NCBI GenBank assembly: GCA_019359095.1
Contig: JAHHHZ010000028.1
Coordinates: 62,001 to 126,000, forward strand
DNA: 64,000 nucleotides
Reading direction: 5' to 3'
Origin: Pleurocapsa minor HA4230-MV1
Lineage (GTDB): Bacteria; Cyanobacteriota; Cyanobacteriia; Cyanobacteriales; Xenococcaceae
Part shown: positions 16,289 to 26,116 of the stretch, in pieces
Layout: each line of letters starts with the position of its first letter
Numbering within the stretch: the first letter of the stretch is position 1
Translations under genes and position numbers: made by a program
Notes under the pieces: model-generated
Database searches by the model: none
The model's input: the letters and a program-made list of their open reading frames with translations, nothing else
Told to the model about the DNA's origin: nothing

Positions 16289-17191
16289 TCAGGCTGATTG
16301 TTTGATAAATACTCCTATTCCCCCTAAAATTATGCAACCTCCTAGTAAGAGATTAATTGAGGGAACTTCCCCAAAGACGATCGCTCCAACTAAACTAGCG
16401 ATTACTGGCTCAAACAATAAACTCAGACTAATGACAGTCGGCGAAATCCAGCGCATTGACCAGTTAAGACTAGTATGACCGATAATTTGAGACATTAGCG
16501 CCATCAAGCATACATATAGATAAACTTTACCCTGATAACCGAGGTAACTAACCTTAAATAAAAACGGCAGTGGAAACAAACATAGTGCAGCCGTAAAATA
16601 AGCGATCGCCACATAGCTACCCGTATCTAAACCCCTGCGCTGCGCCTGAGAACCAAAGATCATATATAAACTAGACATCACTGCACCGATTAAAGCCAGC
16701 ACGTCACCCAAAATTGGATTACTATAGCTACCGTCAATATTGCTATCAGCGATCGCCATGATCGCCCCACCAAACAAGGCAATGCCAATACCGATTATGC
16801 CCTGTAGACTTAACTTTTCTCCATACCACCACCAAGAGAACAACCCTACCCAAATCGGATTAGTTGTCACCAACACCGTAGAAGCAGCGATGGAAGTATA
16901 AGCCAAAGAAGTAATCCAGGTGGCAAAATGAATTGCTAAACATAACCCTGCGGCGATCGCATAATAATAAGCAGCGGATTTTGCTCGATCTAACTTTAGA
17001 TTCTTCCAGGTAGGTAATAAAATTATCGTAGCCAAGATCATCCGAGAAGCTGCTAAAAATAAACTAAAACCCACCTGGTTATCGACCATAACAGTATCAA
17101 CCGCCAAGCGAACCCAGATTGCAGCTAGAGAGACTCCAATAATGCTAATTACGACCACTAGCAAGATTTGCAATCGAGCAGGCTTAATCAT
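16289..17191 (-). CDS. EamA-family (DMT superfamily) transporter
   Basis: 300 aa inner-membrane protein with ten predicted transmembrane helices made of two EamA repeats (about 8-140 and 160-295); motif-like segments include NPIWVGLFSWWWYGEKLSLQG and SPTVISLSLLFEPVIASLVG, typical of the last helices of each repeat. Members export amino acids, metabolites or nucleobases; no substrate can be inferred. It is divergent from the DUF1823 gene (35 bases between starts), so a shared promoter region is likely. Confidence 0.88.
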   Translation of the reverse strand: MIKPARLQILLVVVISIIGVSLAAIWVRLAVDTVMVDNQVGFSLFLAASRMILATIILLPTWKNLKLDRAKSAAYYYAIAAGLCLAIHFATWITSLAYTSIAASTVLVTTNPIWVGLFSWWWYGEKLSLQGIIGIGIALFGGAIMAIADSNIDGSYSNPILGDVLALIGAVMSSLYMIFGSQAQRRGLDTGSYVAIAYFTAALCLFPLPFLFKVSYLGYQGKVYLYVCLMALMSQIIGHTSLNWSMRWISPTVISLSLLFEPVIASLVGAIVFGEVPSINLLLGGCIILGGIGVFIKQSA

Positions 17192-17226
17192 TAAACATCG
17201 ATTCCATAAATAAATATCTTAGATTT

Positions 17227-17586
17227 ATGTCTAACTTACCTCCATTAAATACTGAAACAATCTGGTCTATTCTCAACGAAGAAATCGCCGATACGATTGT
17301 TAATCAGCTAGTCTGGCATTATCTGGGCTACCGTTACGATGAAATTAATCAAACTTGGGATCTAACAGGAGTAGTCGATGACTGGGGCGAACAATATCCC
17401 GAACCACCAGACTTTATTGCCAACCGTCCTCCAACTGTTAAGCTGACTCGTTCTATTCCCCCAGAGAATAAACAATTACTGAAAGACAAACTAGGATTTA
17501 AAGGCTATAAATTGGGCGAATTTGGCCCCAGACAAACCCGTCGCGCCACCGCTGCTAACTGGCTTTTAAACTATCTAGAAACATAG
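17227..17586 (+). CDS. DUF1823 family protein
   Basis: 119 aa, soluble. Sequence such as IWSILNEEIADTIVNQLVWH, YLGYRYDEINQTWDL and RRATAANWLLNYLE matches the DUF1823 family, found in cyanobacteria and some plastid-bearing eukaryotes; function unknown. Full length. Divergent from the EamA gene. Confidence 0.85.
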   Translation: MSNLPPLNTETIWSILNEEIADTIVNQLVWHYLGYRYDEINQTWDLTGVVDDWGEQYPEPPDFIANRPPTVKLTRSIPPENKQLLKDKLGFKGYKLGEFGPRQTRRATAANWLLNYLET

Positions 17587-17589
17587 GTA

Positions 17590-17660
17590 GAGGCTAACTA
17601 CCTACTACCCACTACCTACTACCTACTACCTATTTCCTATTTCCTATTTCCTACTTCCTA
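17590..17660. repeat. Heptamer tandem arrays (CTACCTA and CCTATTT)
   Basis: Two adjoining arrays fill the gap between the convergent DUF1823 and Nudix genes: first CTACCTA-type units, then TTTCCTA units. Confidence 0.9.
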
Positions 17661-17661
17661 A

Positions 17662-18117
17662 CTAGGCGATCGCCACTCGATCGTTTAGGTAATCTTGTAA
17701 CTGTCGATCGTGGTCATGACAGAGATCTCCTAAAGGTAAATCCTTGCGTTCAAAAGCCTTTACTTGTAATACTTCTAGCTTATCTTCAGCTTCTAATTCT
17801 CCCTCGGCTTCCACCTCTAATAAAATTGAGATTGAATGTAAACGAGGATCGCGCTTAGGGTCGGAATATATTCCCCGCAAACTTTTGATTTTGAGCAGTT
17901 TCAAGCCTGTTTCTTCTTTTAATTCTCTGCTGGCAGCATGAGGGATATCTTCTCCCCAATCAACCATTCCCCCAGGCAAACCCCACTGACCTGAATCACG
18001 ACGCTGAATCATCACAATGCGACCATCAGGCAAAACAGGAATAATTGTCGTACCCGTAACAGGATGACGGAAGATAATACCAAGTACCGTAGAAATAAAT
18101 CGCCAAGAACGACCCAT
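17662..18117 (-). CDS. Nudix hydrolase
   Basis: 151 aa. A complete Nudix box runs from GGMVDWGEDIP to RELKEETGL, giving GX5EX7REUXEEXGU, so the metal-binding glutamates are intact. Members hydrolyse nucleoside diphosphate derivatives such as ADP-ribose or oxidised nucleotides; the substrate is not evident. Starts 26 bases after argH ends on the same strand, so co-transcription is possible. Confidence 0.92.
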   Translation of the reverse strand: MGRSWRFISTVLGIIFRHPVTGTTIIPVLPDGRIVMIQRRDSGQWGLPGGMVDWGEDIPHAASRELKEETGLKLLKIKSLRGIYSDPKRDPRLHSISILLEVEAEGELEAEDKLEVLQVKAFERKDLPLGDLCHDHDRQLQDYLNDRVAIA

Positions 18118-18143
18118 AGGAAAAGAGATTAAGTATGTAATGT

Positions 18144-19532
18144 TTAATTGAGATTTAATTGAGACTTTGCTCGTTCGATTGCTTGGCTCACTTGAACTAG
18201 TCCTGTTCCACCATAACTATTGCGAGCCGAAACCACCTGTTTTGGGGCGATCGCTTCATAGATATCGGCTTCAAAGGCGGGATGCAGTTGTTGCCATTCT
18301 TCTAGAGTCAGATCTTTCAGCAGTTTTCCAGCAGCGATACTGGTTTTTACCACCTTACCCACCAAATTATAAGCCTCACGAAAAGGAACGTCTTTAGATG
18401 CTAAATAATCGGCAACATCGGTGGCGTTGGAAAAGTCTTCAGCAACAGCCTCTGCTAGTCTTTGGGTTTTGAACTCAATTCCTTCATTGAGCAAAATAGT
18501 CATCGCTTCCAGACAGGCTTTAACAGTTTTCACTGCATCAAAAACTCCTTCTTTATCTTCCTGAAGATCCTTATTGTATGCCAAAGGTAAACCTTTCATA
18601 ATTACCAGCAAAGCCTGGAGATGACCAAATACACGACCTGTTTTCCCCCGTACTAATTCTGGAATATCAGGGTTTTTTTTCTGGGGCATAATGCTTGAAC
18701 CCGTAGCACAGGTGTCTTTGAGGGTAATAAAACTAAACTCTTGGGATGCCCAAAGAATCATCTCTTCACTGAGGCGACTTAAATGCACCATGATCAGACT
18801 GGCAGCACAAAGAAATTCGATCGCAAAATCGCGATCGCTAACTCCATCTAAACTGTTTTCGTAGATACGGTCAAAGCCTAATAAATCTGCCGTATACTGT
18901 CGATCGATGGGAAAAGTCGTTCCCGCTAAAGCACCACAGCCTAAAGGGGAAATATTCGTCCGCTTGAAAACATCTTCTAACCTTTCCCAGTCTCGTTGGG
19001 TCATCTGGAAATATGCCAAGAGATGATGAGCTAGACTGATTGGTTGCGCTCTTTGGAGATGAGTATAGCCAGGAATTAGGGTTTCCAAGTGCTGCTCGCT
19101 GTGATTGAGTAATGCTGCTTGAAACTGCCGTAAATACTGCTGAATTTCTCTGATTTCAGCTCTGAGATATAGCCTAATATCAGTTCCTACTTGATCGTTA
19201 CGCGATCGCGCTGTATGCAATTTTTTACCTGCATCACCGACAATTTCAATTAATCTTCTTTCTACAGCAAAATGAACGTCTTCAGCCTCTACCCCAGGGT
19301 TAAAGTTACCCGATTGATATTCCTGGCGAATTTGTTCTAAGCCTGCTACCAGCTGTTGGGCTTCTTCATCGGTAATAATTTTGGTTTGAGCAAGCATTTT
19401 GGCATGGGCAATTGAACCAGTTAAATCATATTCAATTAATTCAAGATCGAAACCAATACTGGCATTAAAAATAGCGATCGCTGGATTTAGAGCCGATTCA
19501 AAGCGATCGCTCCAGGTTTTTTGCTTGCTCAC
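18144..19532 (-). CDS. argH: Argininosuccinate lyase
   Basis: Last step of arginine synthesis: splits argininosuccinate into arginine and fumarate. 462 aa, family length. Motifs: [12 protein letters not shown] near residue 110, the [13 protein letters not shown] signature loop with the catalytic Ser (about 275-290), and [10 protein letters not shown]. Not clustered with argF, which lies 5 kb away. The Nudix gene follows on the same strand. Confidence 0.97.
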   Translation of the reverse strand: MSKQKTWSDRFESALNPAIAIFNASIGFDLELIEYDLTGSIAHAKMLAQTKIITDEEAQQLVAGLEQIRQEYQSGNFNPGVEAEDVHFAVERRLIEIVGDAGKKLHTARSRNDQVGTDIRLYLRAEIREIQQYLRQFQAALLNHSEQHLETLIPGYTHLQRAQPISLAHHLLAYFQMTQRDWERLEDVFKRTNISPLGCGALAGTTFPIDRQYTADLLGFDRIYENSLDGVSDRDFAIEFLCAASLIMVHLSRLSEEMILWASQEFSFITLKDTCATGSSIMPQKKNPDIPELVRGKTGRVFGHLQALLVIMKGLPLAYNKDLQEDKEGVFDAVKTVKACLEAMTILLNEGIEFKTQRLAEAVAEDFSNATDVADYLASKDVPFREAYNLVGKVVKTSIAAGKLLKDLTLEEWQQLHPAFEADIYEAIAPKQVVSARNSYGGTGLVQVSQAIERAKSQLNLN

Positions 19533-19630
19533 AATATAAAATCAACAATTATTACGACTCAATTATTTTAAGTCATTAGCTATTGTTTCCTCTCTACAGT
19601 CCAAAATAATAATTTAAATAACTATTAGTT

Positions 19631-19867
19631 TTAACCAGTAAAACCTTTGAAGGTGTAACCAAAAAATGTACCCATTAATAATGCCCAGACTTGACCTGAA
19701 TCGATAAAGTTATACCAAGCATCCTGGATTTGACCTAAAATATCGGGATCTTCGATATTTTGAGCTAAAAGATTAGAAACAGGTAACAGGTAATTATGAT
19801 GCAGTTCAAATATCACCTGAATTAATTGATCGTTGCCTAAAATTTCCATCAGCTTAAAAATTTTCAT
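19631..19867 (-). CDS. Small hypothetical protein (78 aa)
   Basis: Unrecognised. From ATG 19867 it reads MKIFKLMEILGNDQLIQVIF and ends WALLMGTFFGYTFKGFTG; mostly helical with a hydrophobic, glycine-rich C-terminal segment that could sit on or in a membrane. A GTG five codons upstream is an alternative start. It lies between argH and the SpoIIE phosphatase on the same strand, 55 bases after the latter's... upstream neighbour starts at 21389 and ends at 19938, so the gap is 70 bases and read-through is possible. Confidence 0.6.
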   Translation of the reverse strand: MKIFKLMEILGNDQLIQVIFELHHNYLLPVSNLLAQNIEDPDILGQIQDAWYNFIDSGQVWALLMGTFFGYTFKGFTG

Positions 19868-19937
19868 AGTTAGGATTTGCACCTAATCTAATCTCAGATT
19901 GCTGAAATCGCCAGCCAATAGTAAAGAATTAATCTAA

Positions 19938-21389
19938 TTAATCAATTGCTTGAATTTGCATCACAATCGAAGTCATATCGTCACCATGACTTTTATTAGC
20001 ACCACTAAACTGCTTCACTTGACCAAAAACATGATCGAGAATTTCTGCTGATGTATCGAGATGCTGACAAGCCCACTTGAAACAAAGACAAAGATTTTCT
20101 TCATCAAAGCGATCGCCGTTTTCATTGGCAGCGTCGGTAAATCCGTCCGTGTAATAAATAATGGTGTCTCCAGGAGCAAGCTGTACCGTAGCATCCTCAT
20201 ACTCTGATTCCATATCCAGACCAATTAACATGCCCCAGCTATCAAGCTTTTCTAGCGTGTTAGTAGCTTTACGCCAGAGTAAAGGAGGGTTATGAGCAGC
20301 ATTGGTAAAAGAAAGAGTTTGTCTTAATGGATCGTATTCAGAATAGAACATACTCACGAAGCGGTGTGAGTTTTCTAAATCAGCATACATTACACGATTG
20401 AGATGACGCATAATTTGAGCAGGAGAATGGCGATTCAGCACTTCTGCGCGTAACATTCCCCTAGTCATGGTCATAATCAAACCTGCGGGAACACCTTTCC
20501 CCATAACATCGCCGATTACGATACTCCAGGGTACGTCTGAGCCAATTTCAGGCTGACTATTTTTAAGGCGATCGTAGTTGGTGGGAATAAAATCATAATA
20601 ATCTCCCCCCACACGACTGGCAGTTTCGCACTTGGCGGCAATAGTTAGTCCTTTAATTTGGGGGCATTTACTAGGAAGTAGACGCAGCTGGATTTCTGAA
20701 GCAATTTCTAGCTCACGGTCTTGTCTTTCCTTGGAACGTAACTCCACCGTTAACTCGTGATTGGCGATCGCCACTGCGGTCTGATCTGCTACTAGTTGAG
20801 TTAGTTTTCTGCGAGTAGGAGTCCAATTATAGTCAGCCTCGATACTAAATACATAAAGACGACCTTGTTCAATATTCTTCACTAAAATTGGCGTACCAAA
20901 AAAATGCACTTTGGATTCTAATTCTTGGCGCATTTTTTGATCGATAATTTCTGATAGTTGAGCAGAAGCATTAATCGTTTGCTGATGATTAATCTGATAA
21001 TTTATCCGTTCAAATACGTTACTAACTTCTAAACCAACCTTATTATCTTGGCAGTGAATTTGCTCCAAATGTACTTTGCTGCCTTTATATAAAATCAATG
21101 CTCCACCAATACAATCAGTAACTCTGGCTGCCATGAGGGGAGTCAATTCCAGAAACTGATTAAGGTTGCTAAAACTACGCAGGGCAAATCCTAAAGAGCT
21201 TAACAGGTCTTGGATTTTATTTTGTTCCCTTTGGAGATTAGCCACTAATTCTTTTAGCGCCACAATCGGGTTGGAATTTTGTACGCTAGACTCACCAACA
21301 CTATTGTTTTCTTGAGAGGGATGGCTATGAGAAGATACGACAGTCATTGCCTCTACAAATTTAGACATTTTTTTTAGTTCATTAGTCAA
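19938..21389 (-). CDS. GAF-domain PP2C (SpoIIE/RsbU-type) serine phosphatase
   Basis: 483 aa. After a Ser-rich N-terminus and a short coiled coil (about 45-65), a GAF domain spans about 65-215, then a linker helix and a PPM/SpoIIE phosphatase domain (about 240-480). Metal-binding aspartates are visible in GGDYYDF, IGDVMGKGVPAGL, and DGFTDAANENGDRF plus the terminal GDDMTSIV. Such proteins dephosphorylate anti-sigma-factor antagonists in partner-switching systems; no antagonist or anti-sigma gene is adjacent. Several in-frame ATGs near the start (21389, 21368) leave the exact N-terminus open. Confidence 0.9.
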   Translation of the reverse strand: MTNELKKMSKFVEAMTVVSSHSHPSQENNSVGESSVQNSNPIVALKELVANLQREQNKIQDLLSSLGFALRSFSNLNQFLELTPLMAARVTDCIGGALILYKGSKVHLEQIHCQDNKVGLEVSNVFERINYQINHQQTINASAQLSEIIDQKMRQELESKVHFFGTPILVKNIEQGRLYVFSIEADYNWTPTRRKLTQLVADQTAVAIANHELTVELRSKERQDRELEIASEIQLRLLPSKCPQIKGLTIAAKCETASRVGGDYYDFIPTNYDRLKNSQPEIGSDVPWSIVIGDVMGKGVPAGLIMTMTRGMLRAEVLNRHSPAQIMRHLNRVMYADLENSHRFVSMFYSEYDPLRQTLSFTNAAHNPPLLWRKATNTLEKLDSWGMLIGLDMESEYEDATVQLAPGDTIIYYTDGFTDAANENGDRFDEENLCLCFKWACQHLDTSAEILDHVFGQVKQFSGANKSHGDDMTSIVMQIQAID

Positions 21390-21597
21390 AAATAGGTTTT
21401 GAATACAGTAATACTCAAATGTTCAATCAGATAATATGAGAGTAACTTTTATATTATCTAATGACCACTATCTCTCAGAAATTGATCTGAAAATATTAGG
21501 TTGATTTATGATAACTCTAAATAGCTATTACGCCAATAAACTTATCGTAAAAACACTTAAGTTGAGGAAAACAAACAGCTTGAATTGTTTAATTTGT

Positions 21598-23103
21598 TTA
21601 ACCATTAAGTAAAGCTTCGACAAATTCATAGCTAGAAAATGGTCGCAAATCCTCAATTCCTTCTCCTGCACCAATAAAGCGGATTGGTAAGTTTAATTGC
21701 TGTGTGATCGCTAGAGCCACACCACCTCTAGCACTACCATCGAGTTTAGTTAAAACAACACCACTAAGATTTGCTGCTTCAGAGAATACTTGGGCTTGGC
21801 GCAAACCATTTTGCCCCAAAGTGGCATCTATAACTAATAAAGATTCTACTTTAGCGTTGGGGGCTTTTTTATCAATAATTCGACGGATTTTTGCTAATTC
21901 CGTCATTAAATTTTGTTTATTTTGCAGTCTGCCTGCGGTATCAACTAAAAGTAACTCAATATTTTTTGCCTGGGCAGCAGCGATCGCATCAAAAACCACT
22001 GAAGCAGGGTCGGTATTCTGTCCTGGATTAGCAATTACCTGGGTATTTGTCCGTTCTCCCCAAACCTTAACTTGCTGTACCGCAGCAGCACGAAAAGTAT
22101 CCGCAGCAGCAATCAAACAGCTATAGCCAGACTTTTGACCCAAGTTTGCCAGTTTACCAATCGTGGTAGTCTTACCTGCACCATTCACCCCTGTCAACAG
22201 CCAAATATTAAACTCATCTTTTTCTGGCACAAAGTCGCTATTTGGTCGATTTTTTAGAGGTTTGTCAAGGATATCTTGGAGAATAGTTTTCAGATAGGCG
22301 ATCGCCTGATCTGGAGGTAAAACTTCTTTTTTTAACTTTTGTTGCAGGGTTTCAATAATATAATCAGTAGCTTCAATACCTACATCAGCCTGTAATAAAA
22401 GACTCTCAATCGACATGACCGCATCTTCATTTAAAGGGCCTTTGCCGACAATTGCCTTAAGCTGATTAACTAAACCAATACGAGTTTTTCCTAGTCCCTG
22501 ACGCAGTTTCGTCAGCCAACTAATTTCCTCTTCCGAAATATCTTCAGCGGTTCTACCACTTTTAGCCAGTACCTGAGATGACCAAATAAAATCTTCGTCT
22601 AATTCTGTTTCTGGTACTGGAACTTCTTCGACGGGGGTTTCAATAGCTGTCTCTTTCAGCTTGGCTAATCCCTGAGACTTCTGCATCCAAGCAGGAACAT
22701 TTGCTTGAGGAGTTTCTAACTCAGTTTTATTTTCTTCAATAGTTTCCGCTGCAACTTCCTCTACACCCTCAATTTTTTCCTCTAGCGCTGCTGTAGATTC
22801 TGGGGCGGATTCTGCTACATCTAGCTCATTGAGATCAGCTTCTACTGTCTCTGCTTCATTAATAGATTCAGATTCTTCTATATCGTCCGATCTAGGTTCT
22901 TTTACTTCCTCAACTCTCTGTTCGGCTTCACCTTTACGTTCCTGAATATTTTTATAGGCAGCCTTAGCAAAAGCAAGATAATCTGGTTCGGCTACTGTCG
23001 ATGCCGATTCTGAAGAGTCTGTAGTTACTTCAGGTTGTGTTTCAGGGAATGTTGTCTCAGACGGCTGCTGTGCTTTTTCGTTACGGCGAAACCAATTAAA
23101 CAT
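21598..23103 (-). CDS. ftsY: Signal recognition particle receptor FtsY
   Basis: SRP-GTPase that docks ribosome-SRP complexes at the membrane. 501 aa: a long acidic N-terminal A domain (about 1-190, rich in Glu), then the N domain and the GTPase. Motifs: G1 GVNGAGKT (305-312), DTFRAAA, DTAGR (388-392), TKLD (452-455) and GAGEGIEDLRPF (478-489). The acidic region starts with MFNWFRR, a membrane-facing amphipathic start often seen in bacterial FtsY. Monocistronic by position. Confidence 0.97.
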   Translation of the reverse strand: MFNWFRRNEKAQQPSETTFPETQPEVTTDSSESASTVAEPDYLAFAKAAYKNIQERKGEAEQRVEEVKEPRSDDIEESESINEAETVEADLNELDVAESAPESTAALEEKIEGVEEVAAETIEENKTELETPQANVPAWMQKSQGLAKLKETAIETPVEEVPVPETELDEDFIWSSQVLAKSGRTAEDISEEEISWLTKLRQGLGKTRIGLVNQLKAIVGKGPLNEDAVMSIESLLLQADVGIEATDYIIETLQQKLKKEVLPPDQAIAYLKTILQDILDKPLKNRPNSDFVPEKDEFNIWLLTGVNGAGKTTTIGKLANLGQKSGYSCLIAAADTFRAAAVQQVKVWGERTNTQVIANPGQNTDPASVVFDAIAAAQAKNIELLLVDTAGRLQNKQNLMTELAKIRRIIDKKAPNAKVESLLVIDATLGQNGLRQAQVFSEAANLSGVVLTKLDGSARGGVALAITQQLNLPIRFIGAGEGIEDLRPFSSYEFVEALLNG

Positions 23104-23254
23104 TGTGTAAGAGGAGTGAGGCTACTTTGATCAGTTTTATAGATGATACCAAGGTTCGCTTTGTGATCGATTCTCAGTTCGAGTGGTAATTACACTACAA
23201 ATTTATTCTCGTACAAAACTCTGAATCTTTAATTTACAAAATGTCGGGATCGTT

Positions 23255-23668
23255 TCAGGGCAGGATAGTGAAATATGTCACTTTATCCGATTGAATTAGA
23301 TTAAAGTGTCTGCGGTCTAAAGTTAATATTTGGTCGATCGAGTAACGTTCTGCCAAGACTAATAAACTTGCATCAACTAAGCCCAGAGGTAAATCTTGAT
23401 AACGAGCCATAATAGGAGTTGCTTTCTTTAGATCGATTAATTTAAAAGGCAGTAGAGCAAAATTATCTTGCTCGATGTCTTCTAAAAAAGTTCTGGCAAC
23501 CCTTTCTCCTAAATATTTGGTGGCTAGATAGTCAACTTCTGGCAATACAGTTACAGGAATATAGATTTTTTGTCCCTCGATCGCTGTTACAGCAGCTTGA
23601 TGATACCGATCGTCTCGATCTAATAAAGCAATAATTCCGCTCTTTACCGCTATTAGTCCTCTTGCCAT
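23255..23668 (-). CDS. PIN-domain (VapC-like) protein with first catalytic Asp replaced by Lys
   Basis: 137 aa PIN fold. The second and third acidic positions are seen (LPEVDYL, GLVDASLLVLAE, TLDRRHF), but the N-terminal strand reads LIAVKSGIIALLDRDDRYH, where the family has V-D-[ST]-G. The K at the position of the first metal-binding Asp should weaken or abolish ribonuclease activity. It overlaps the upstream antitoxin-like gene by 16 bases, the usual TA layout with antitoxin first. The overall fold call is firm; toxicity is doubtful. Confidence 0.85.
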   Translation of the reverse strand: MARGLIAVKSGIIALLDRDDRYHQAAVTAIEGQKIYIPVTVLPEVDYLATKYLGERVARTFLEDIEQDNFALLPFKLIDLKKATPIMARYQDLPLGLVDASLLVLAERYSIDQILTLDRRHFNLIQSDKVTYFTILP

Positions 23669-23865
23669 AGTAGTTCATTAGTTTGGCTTGATAAATCTGT
23701 TCTACCGCTTGTTCCCATACCAATAGATTTGCGCAATAAGCTATCGTCATTACTTTTTGCTTCATCTTGTTCGGTTTTTTGGAGTATCAAACGAGCAATA
23801 GTTTCTTGTTTATCGGCTGGCAAGTCAGAGAGCTTTTTTAAAGCTTGTTGTAAAAGTTCTGTCAT
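23653..23865 (-). CDS. Antitoxin-like partner of the PIN protein
   Basis: 70 aa. The first half (LLQQALKKLSDLPADKQETIARLILQKTE) is the helical, LPxxxQxxIAxxIL pattern found in small antitoxins paired with PIN or RelE toxins in cyanobacteria; the second half is polar and probably disordered, as in toxin-wrapping tails. The 16-base overlap with the PIN gene implies translational coupling. DNA-binding domain type is not clear. Confidence 0.75.
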   Translation of the reverse strand: MTELLQQALKKLSDLPADKQETIARLILQKTEQDEAKSNDDSLLRKSIGMGTSGRTDLSSQTNELLWQED

Positions 23866-23983
23866 GGTTTTAAGTATTCATTTAATTATGGTCATCAACA
23901 AATATGGTTGGGGGTATGTTCTTTTGTATTCCTGCTGCCAATTTTGAAAATTCTAAAGCTGATAGCAAAGCTTCTTTACTTAC

Positions 23984-24976
23984 TTAATCATTAGTCAAAA
24001 CAATTTTGCCGATCGCTTGTCCCGATTCTAGATAAGCATGAGCAACAGCAACTTCAGAGAAGCTAAAAGTTTTATCGTCTAAAAGTGGACGTATTTGTCC
24101 TCGATCGACTAAATCAGCTAGTTTGACTAAAATTTTGCCATGATGGGATCGGTTAATTCCTGACAGCATTGGCAACAGCATATAAACTAAATGCAAAGTT
24201 AGTCCTTTAGCGTGCATCAGGCTTAAATCTTGTTGGGAGGTAGAAACTGTCGATATCACTGTGCCATTTAGCTTTACTGCTTGGAAAGCATGTTGTAAAT
24301 TATCGTTGCCTACAGTGTCGAAAACCAGATCGAAGCCTTGACCATCAGTATATTGGGCGACAAATTCCTCCACCGCAGTATCAGTATAGTTAATTGCCAC
24401 ATCTGCGCCTAATGAAAGAGCGATCGCCGCTTTGGCTGGGCTGGAAACGGTAGCATATACTTCTGCGCCAGCCCATTTTGCTAACTGTACCCCCAGATGA
24501 CCGACTCCTCCAGTACCGCCATAAACTAAAACCTTTTGACCAGATTGTACTTGAGCGCGATCGATTAGTCCTTCCCAGGCGGTAATAGATACTAAAGGTA
24601 GTGCTGCTGCTTGTGCCATGGTTAAAGATTTGGGCTTATGAGCAATTAAATTACTATCCGCCAGCATATATTCTGCTAAAGCACCGCCTGTTCCTTTGAC
24701 TCCACCGGCACAGCCATATATTTCATCCCCAACTTTAAAAGCATTGACTTTACTTCCTACTGCTTCAATAACTCCTGCTACATCCCCATGCAAAACAGCA
24801 GGAAAATCTGGAGTAATATCAGCTATAAAACCCCGACGTATTTTAGTGTCTACTGGGTTAACACTAGTTGCTGCAACTTTTATGAGTACATGATTAGGTA
24901 ATAATTCAGGCTTGGGTAAATCTGCCAGGTGGAAACTATCTGGTGCGCCAAAATGTTCAATTACAAATGCTTTCAT
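23984..24976 (-). CDS. Zinc-free MDR-family NADPH:quinone oxidoreductase
   Basis: 330 aa medium-chain dehydrogenase/reductase. GroES-like N-terminal domain with SVNPVDTKIRRG and HGDVAGVIEAVG; Rossmann domain with YGGTGGVGHLGVQLAKW (about 150-167). The catalytic zinc ligands of alcohol dehydrogenases are absent, as expected for quinone or enone reductases. It is divergent from an HxlR-type regulator (105 bases between starts), which probably controls it in response to electrophiles or quinones. Confidence 0.9.
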   Translation of the reverse strand: MKAFVIEHFGAPDSFHLADLPKPELLPNHVLIKVAATSVNPVDTKIRRGFIADITPDFPAVLHGDVAGVIEAVGSKVNAFKVGDEIYGCAGGVKGTGGALAEYMLADSNLIAHKPKSLTMAQAAALPLVSITAWEGLIDRAQVQSGQKVLVYGGTGGVGHLGVQLAKWAGAEVYATVSSPAKAAIALSLGADVAINYTDTAVEEFVAQYTDGQGFDLVFDTVGNDNLQHAFQAVKLNGTVISTVSTSQQDLSLMHAKGLTLHLVYMLLPMLSGINRSHHGKILVKLADLVDRGQIRPLLDDKTFSFSEVAVAHAYLESGQAIGKIVLTND

Positions 24977-25081
24977 GGCTAATATTTTTATTTAAACGTT
25001 ATGTTTCTTATGTACCATTTAGTAGCAAGCACTGGGAAGGATTTACCTGAAAGTGTGTCAGTTACCTTTTAGTAAGTCACC

Positions 25082-25534
25082 ATGAATTCTAGTTTAAACT
25101 CCAGAAAAACTGAACTTAATTATCTACCGCAACCTGCTTTGGCTCGAATTGCTAACAGAGGTATTTTTGACACTCAGTGTGAAGGTCATCAAATATTAGA
25201 TAAAATTGCTAACAAATGGACAATTTTGATTATTTATGCCTTAACACAGGGTAAAAAGCGATATCGCGAGCTTAAACAGCAAATAGCAGGAATATCGTCT
25301 AAAATGCTGATCCAAAATCTCCGTAATTTGGAGCGCAACGGATTAATACAAAGAGAGGTATATTCAACAATTCCCCCAAGAGTAGACTATTCTTTAACTG
25401 TTTTAGGTGAGTCCTTAGCTGAGCCTTTAGCTATTTTAGGAGAATGGGCATATCAACATATTTCAGATGTTCATGCTTCAGTCGAGCAATACGATAATCG
25501 CCCTCAGTCTGAAAGTTTTTGGCAACAAAAGTAA
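25082..25534 (+). CDS. HxlR/MarR-like transcriptional regulator (first copy)
   Basis: 150 aa. The HxlR winged helix is recognisable: LDKIANKWTILIIYALTQGKK, RYRELKQQIAGISSKMLIQ, LRNLERNGLIQREVY, IPPRVDYSLT. One cysteine (TQCEGHQ, about residue 38) just before the DNA-binding domain matches the redox-sensing Cys of YodB/HypR-type regulators. It sits head-to-head with the quinone reductase gene, the standard layout for a local repressor. ATG 25082 follows directly on the shared intergenic region. Confidence 0.9.
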   Translation: MNSSLNSRKTELNYLPQPALARIANRGIFDTQCEGHQILDKIANKWTILIIYALTQGKKRYRELKQQIAGISSKMLIQNLRNLERNGLIQREVYSTIPPRVDYSLTVLGESLAEPLAILGEWAYQHISDVHASVEQYDNRPQSESFWQQK

Positions 25535-25656
25535 GGCTTGCTGTACAAACTTATTATTAATCTTATGAGACGAGGGTTATACCTCACTTAACTTTAGAGA
25601 ATGGAATTGATTTGAGTCTGCTTTGTTGGGCTGCGCTTTAACTTGCACATAAGCTA

Positions 25657-25995
25657 CTATCTATATTCTTCTAAATCATCAATAACATCCAGAATTTCAA
25701 CGAACCGAGAGCCAAAGGCAGTCAACTTATACTCCACGCGGGGCGGAATTTCTGGATAAGCAACTTTCTCGACAATACCAAAGTTGACGAGATCTACTAA
25801 TCGCTCATTCAAAACCTTAGTTGTCAATCCCTCAGTTGCACGAGTCATCGCTCCTGGGCGGTTGATTCCTTGACGAATTAAGCGTAAAACTTGCAGCATC
25901 CATTTACAACCAAGAGTATGCTCCACGATATGAGCCACAGTTGGTTGAGAAGCAGAGATTTTTTTTGGCAAGCTATGGGGTTGTGATGACTGCAT
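25657..25995 (-). CDS. HxlR/MarR-like transcriptional regulator (second copy)
   Basis: 112 aa, HxlR fold: HIVEHTLGCKWMLQVLRLI, GAMTRATEGLTTKVLNERL, LVNFGIVEKVAYPEIPPRVE. One cysteine (LGCKW) sits within the first helix, as in other thiol-sensing HxlR members. It is divergent from the second MDR reductase gene, mirroring the first module. The two regulators are clearly different in sequence, so this is not a recent duplication. Confidence 0.88.
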   Translation of the reverse strand: MQSSQPHSLPKKISASQPTVAHIVEHTLGCKWMLQVLRLIRQGINRPGAMTRATEGLTTKVLNERLVDLVNFGIVEKVAYPEIPPRVEYKLTAFGSRFVEILDVIDDLEEYR

Positions 25996-26116
25996 TTGCG
26001 ACTAGACAGTAACTACCTTACTAAATGGTGCTGACTTGCGTGACAAGAAAGAACCACTATACATTGAGTGGTATCGAAATACCTTTACCGTTGATTATAA
26101 AGGATGGTTAATAGAG

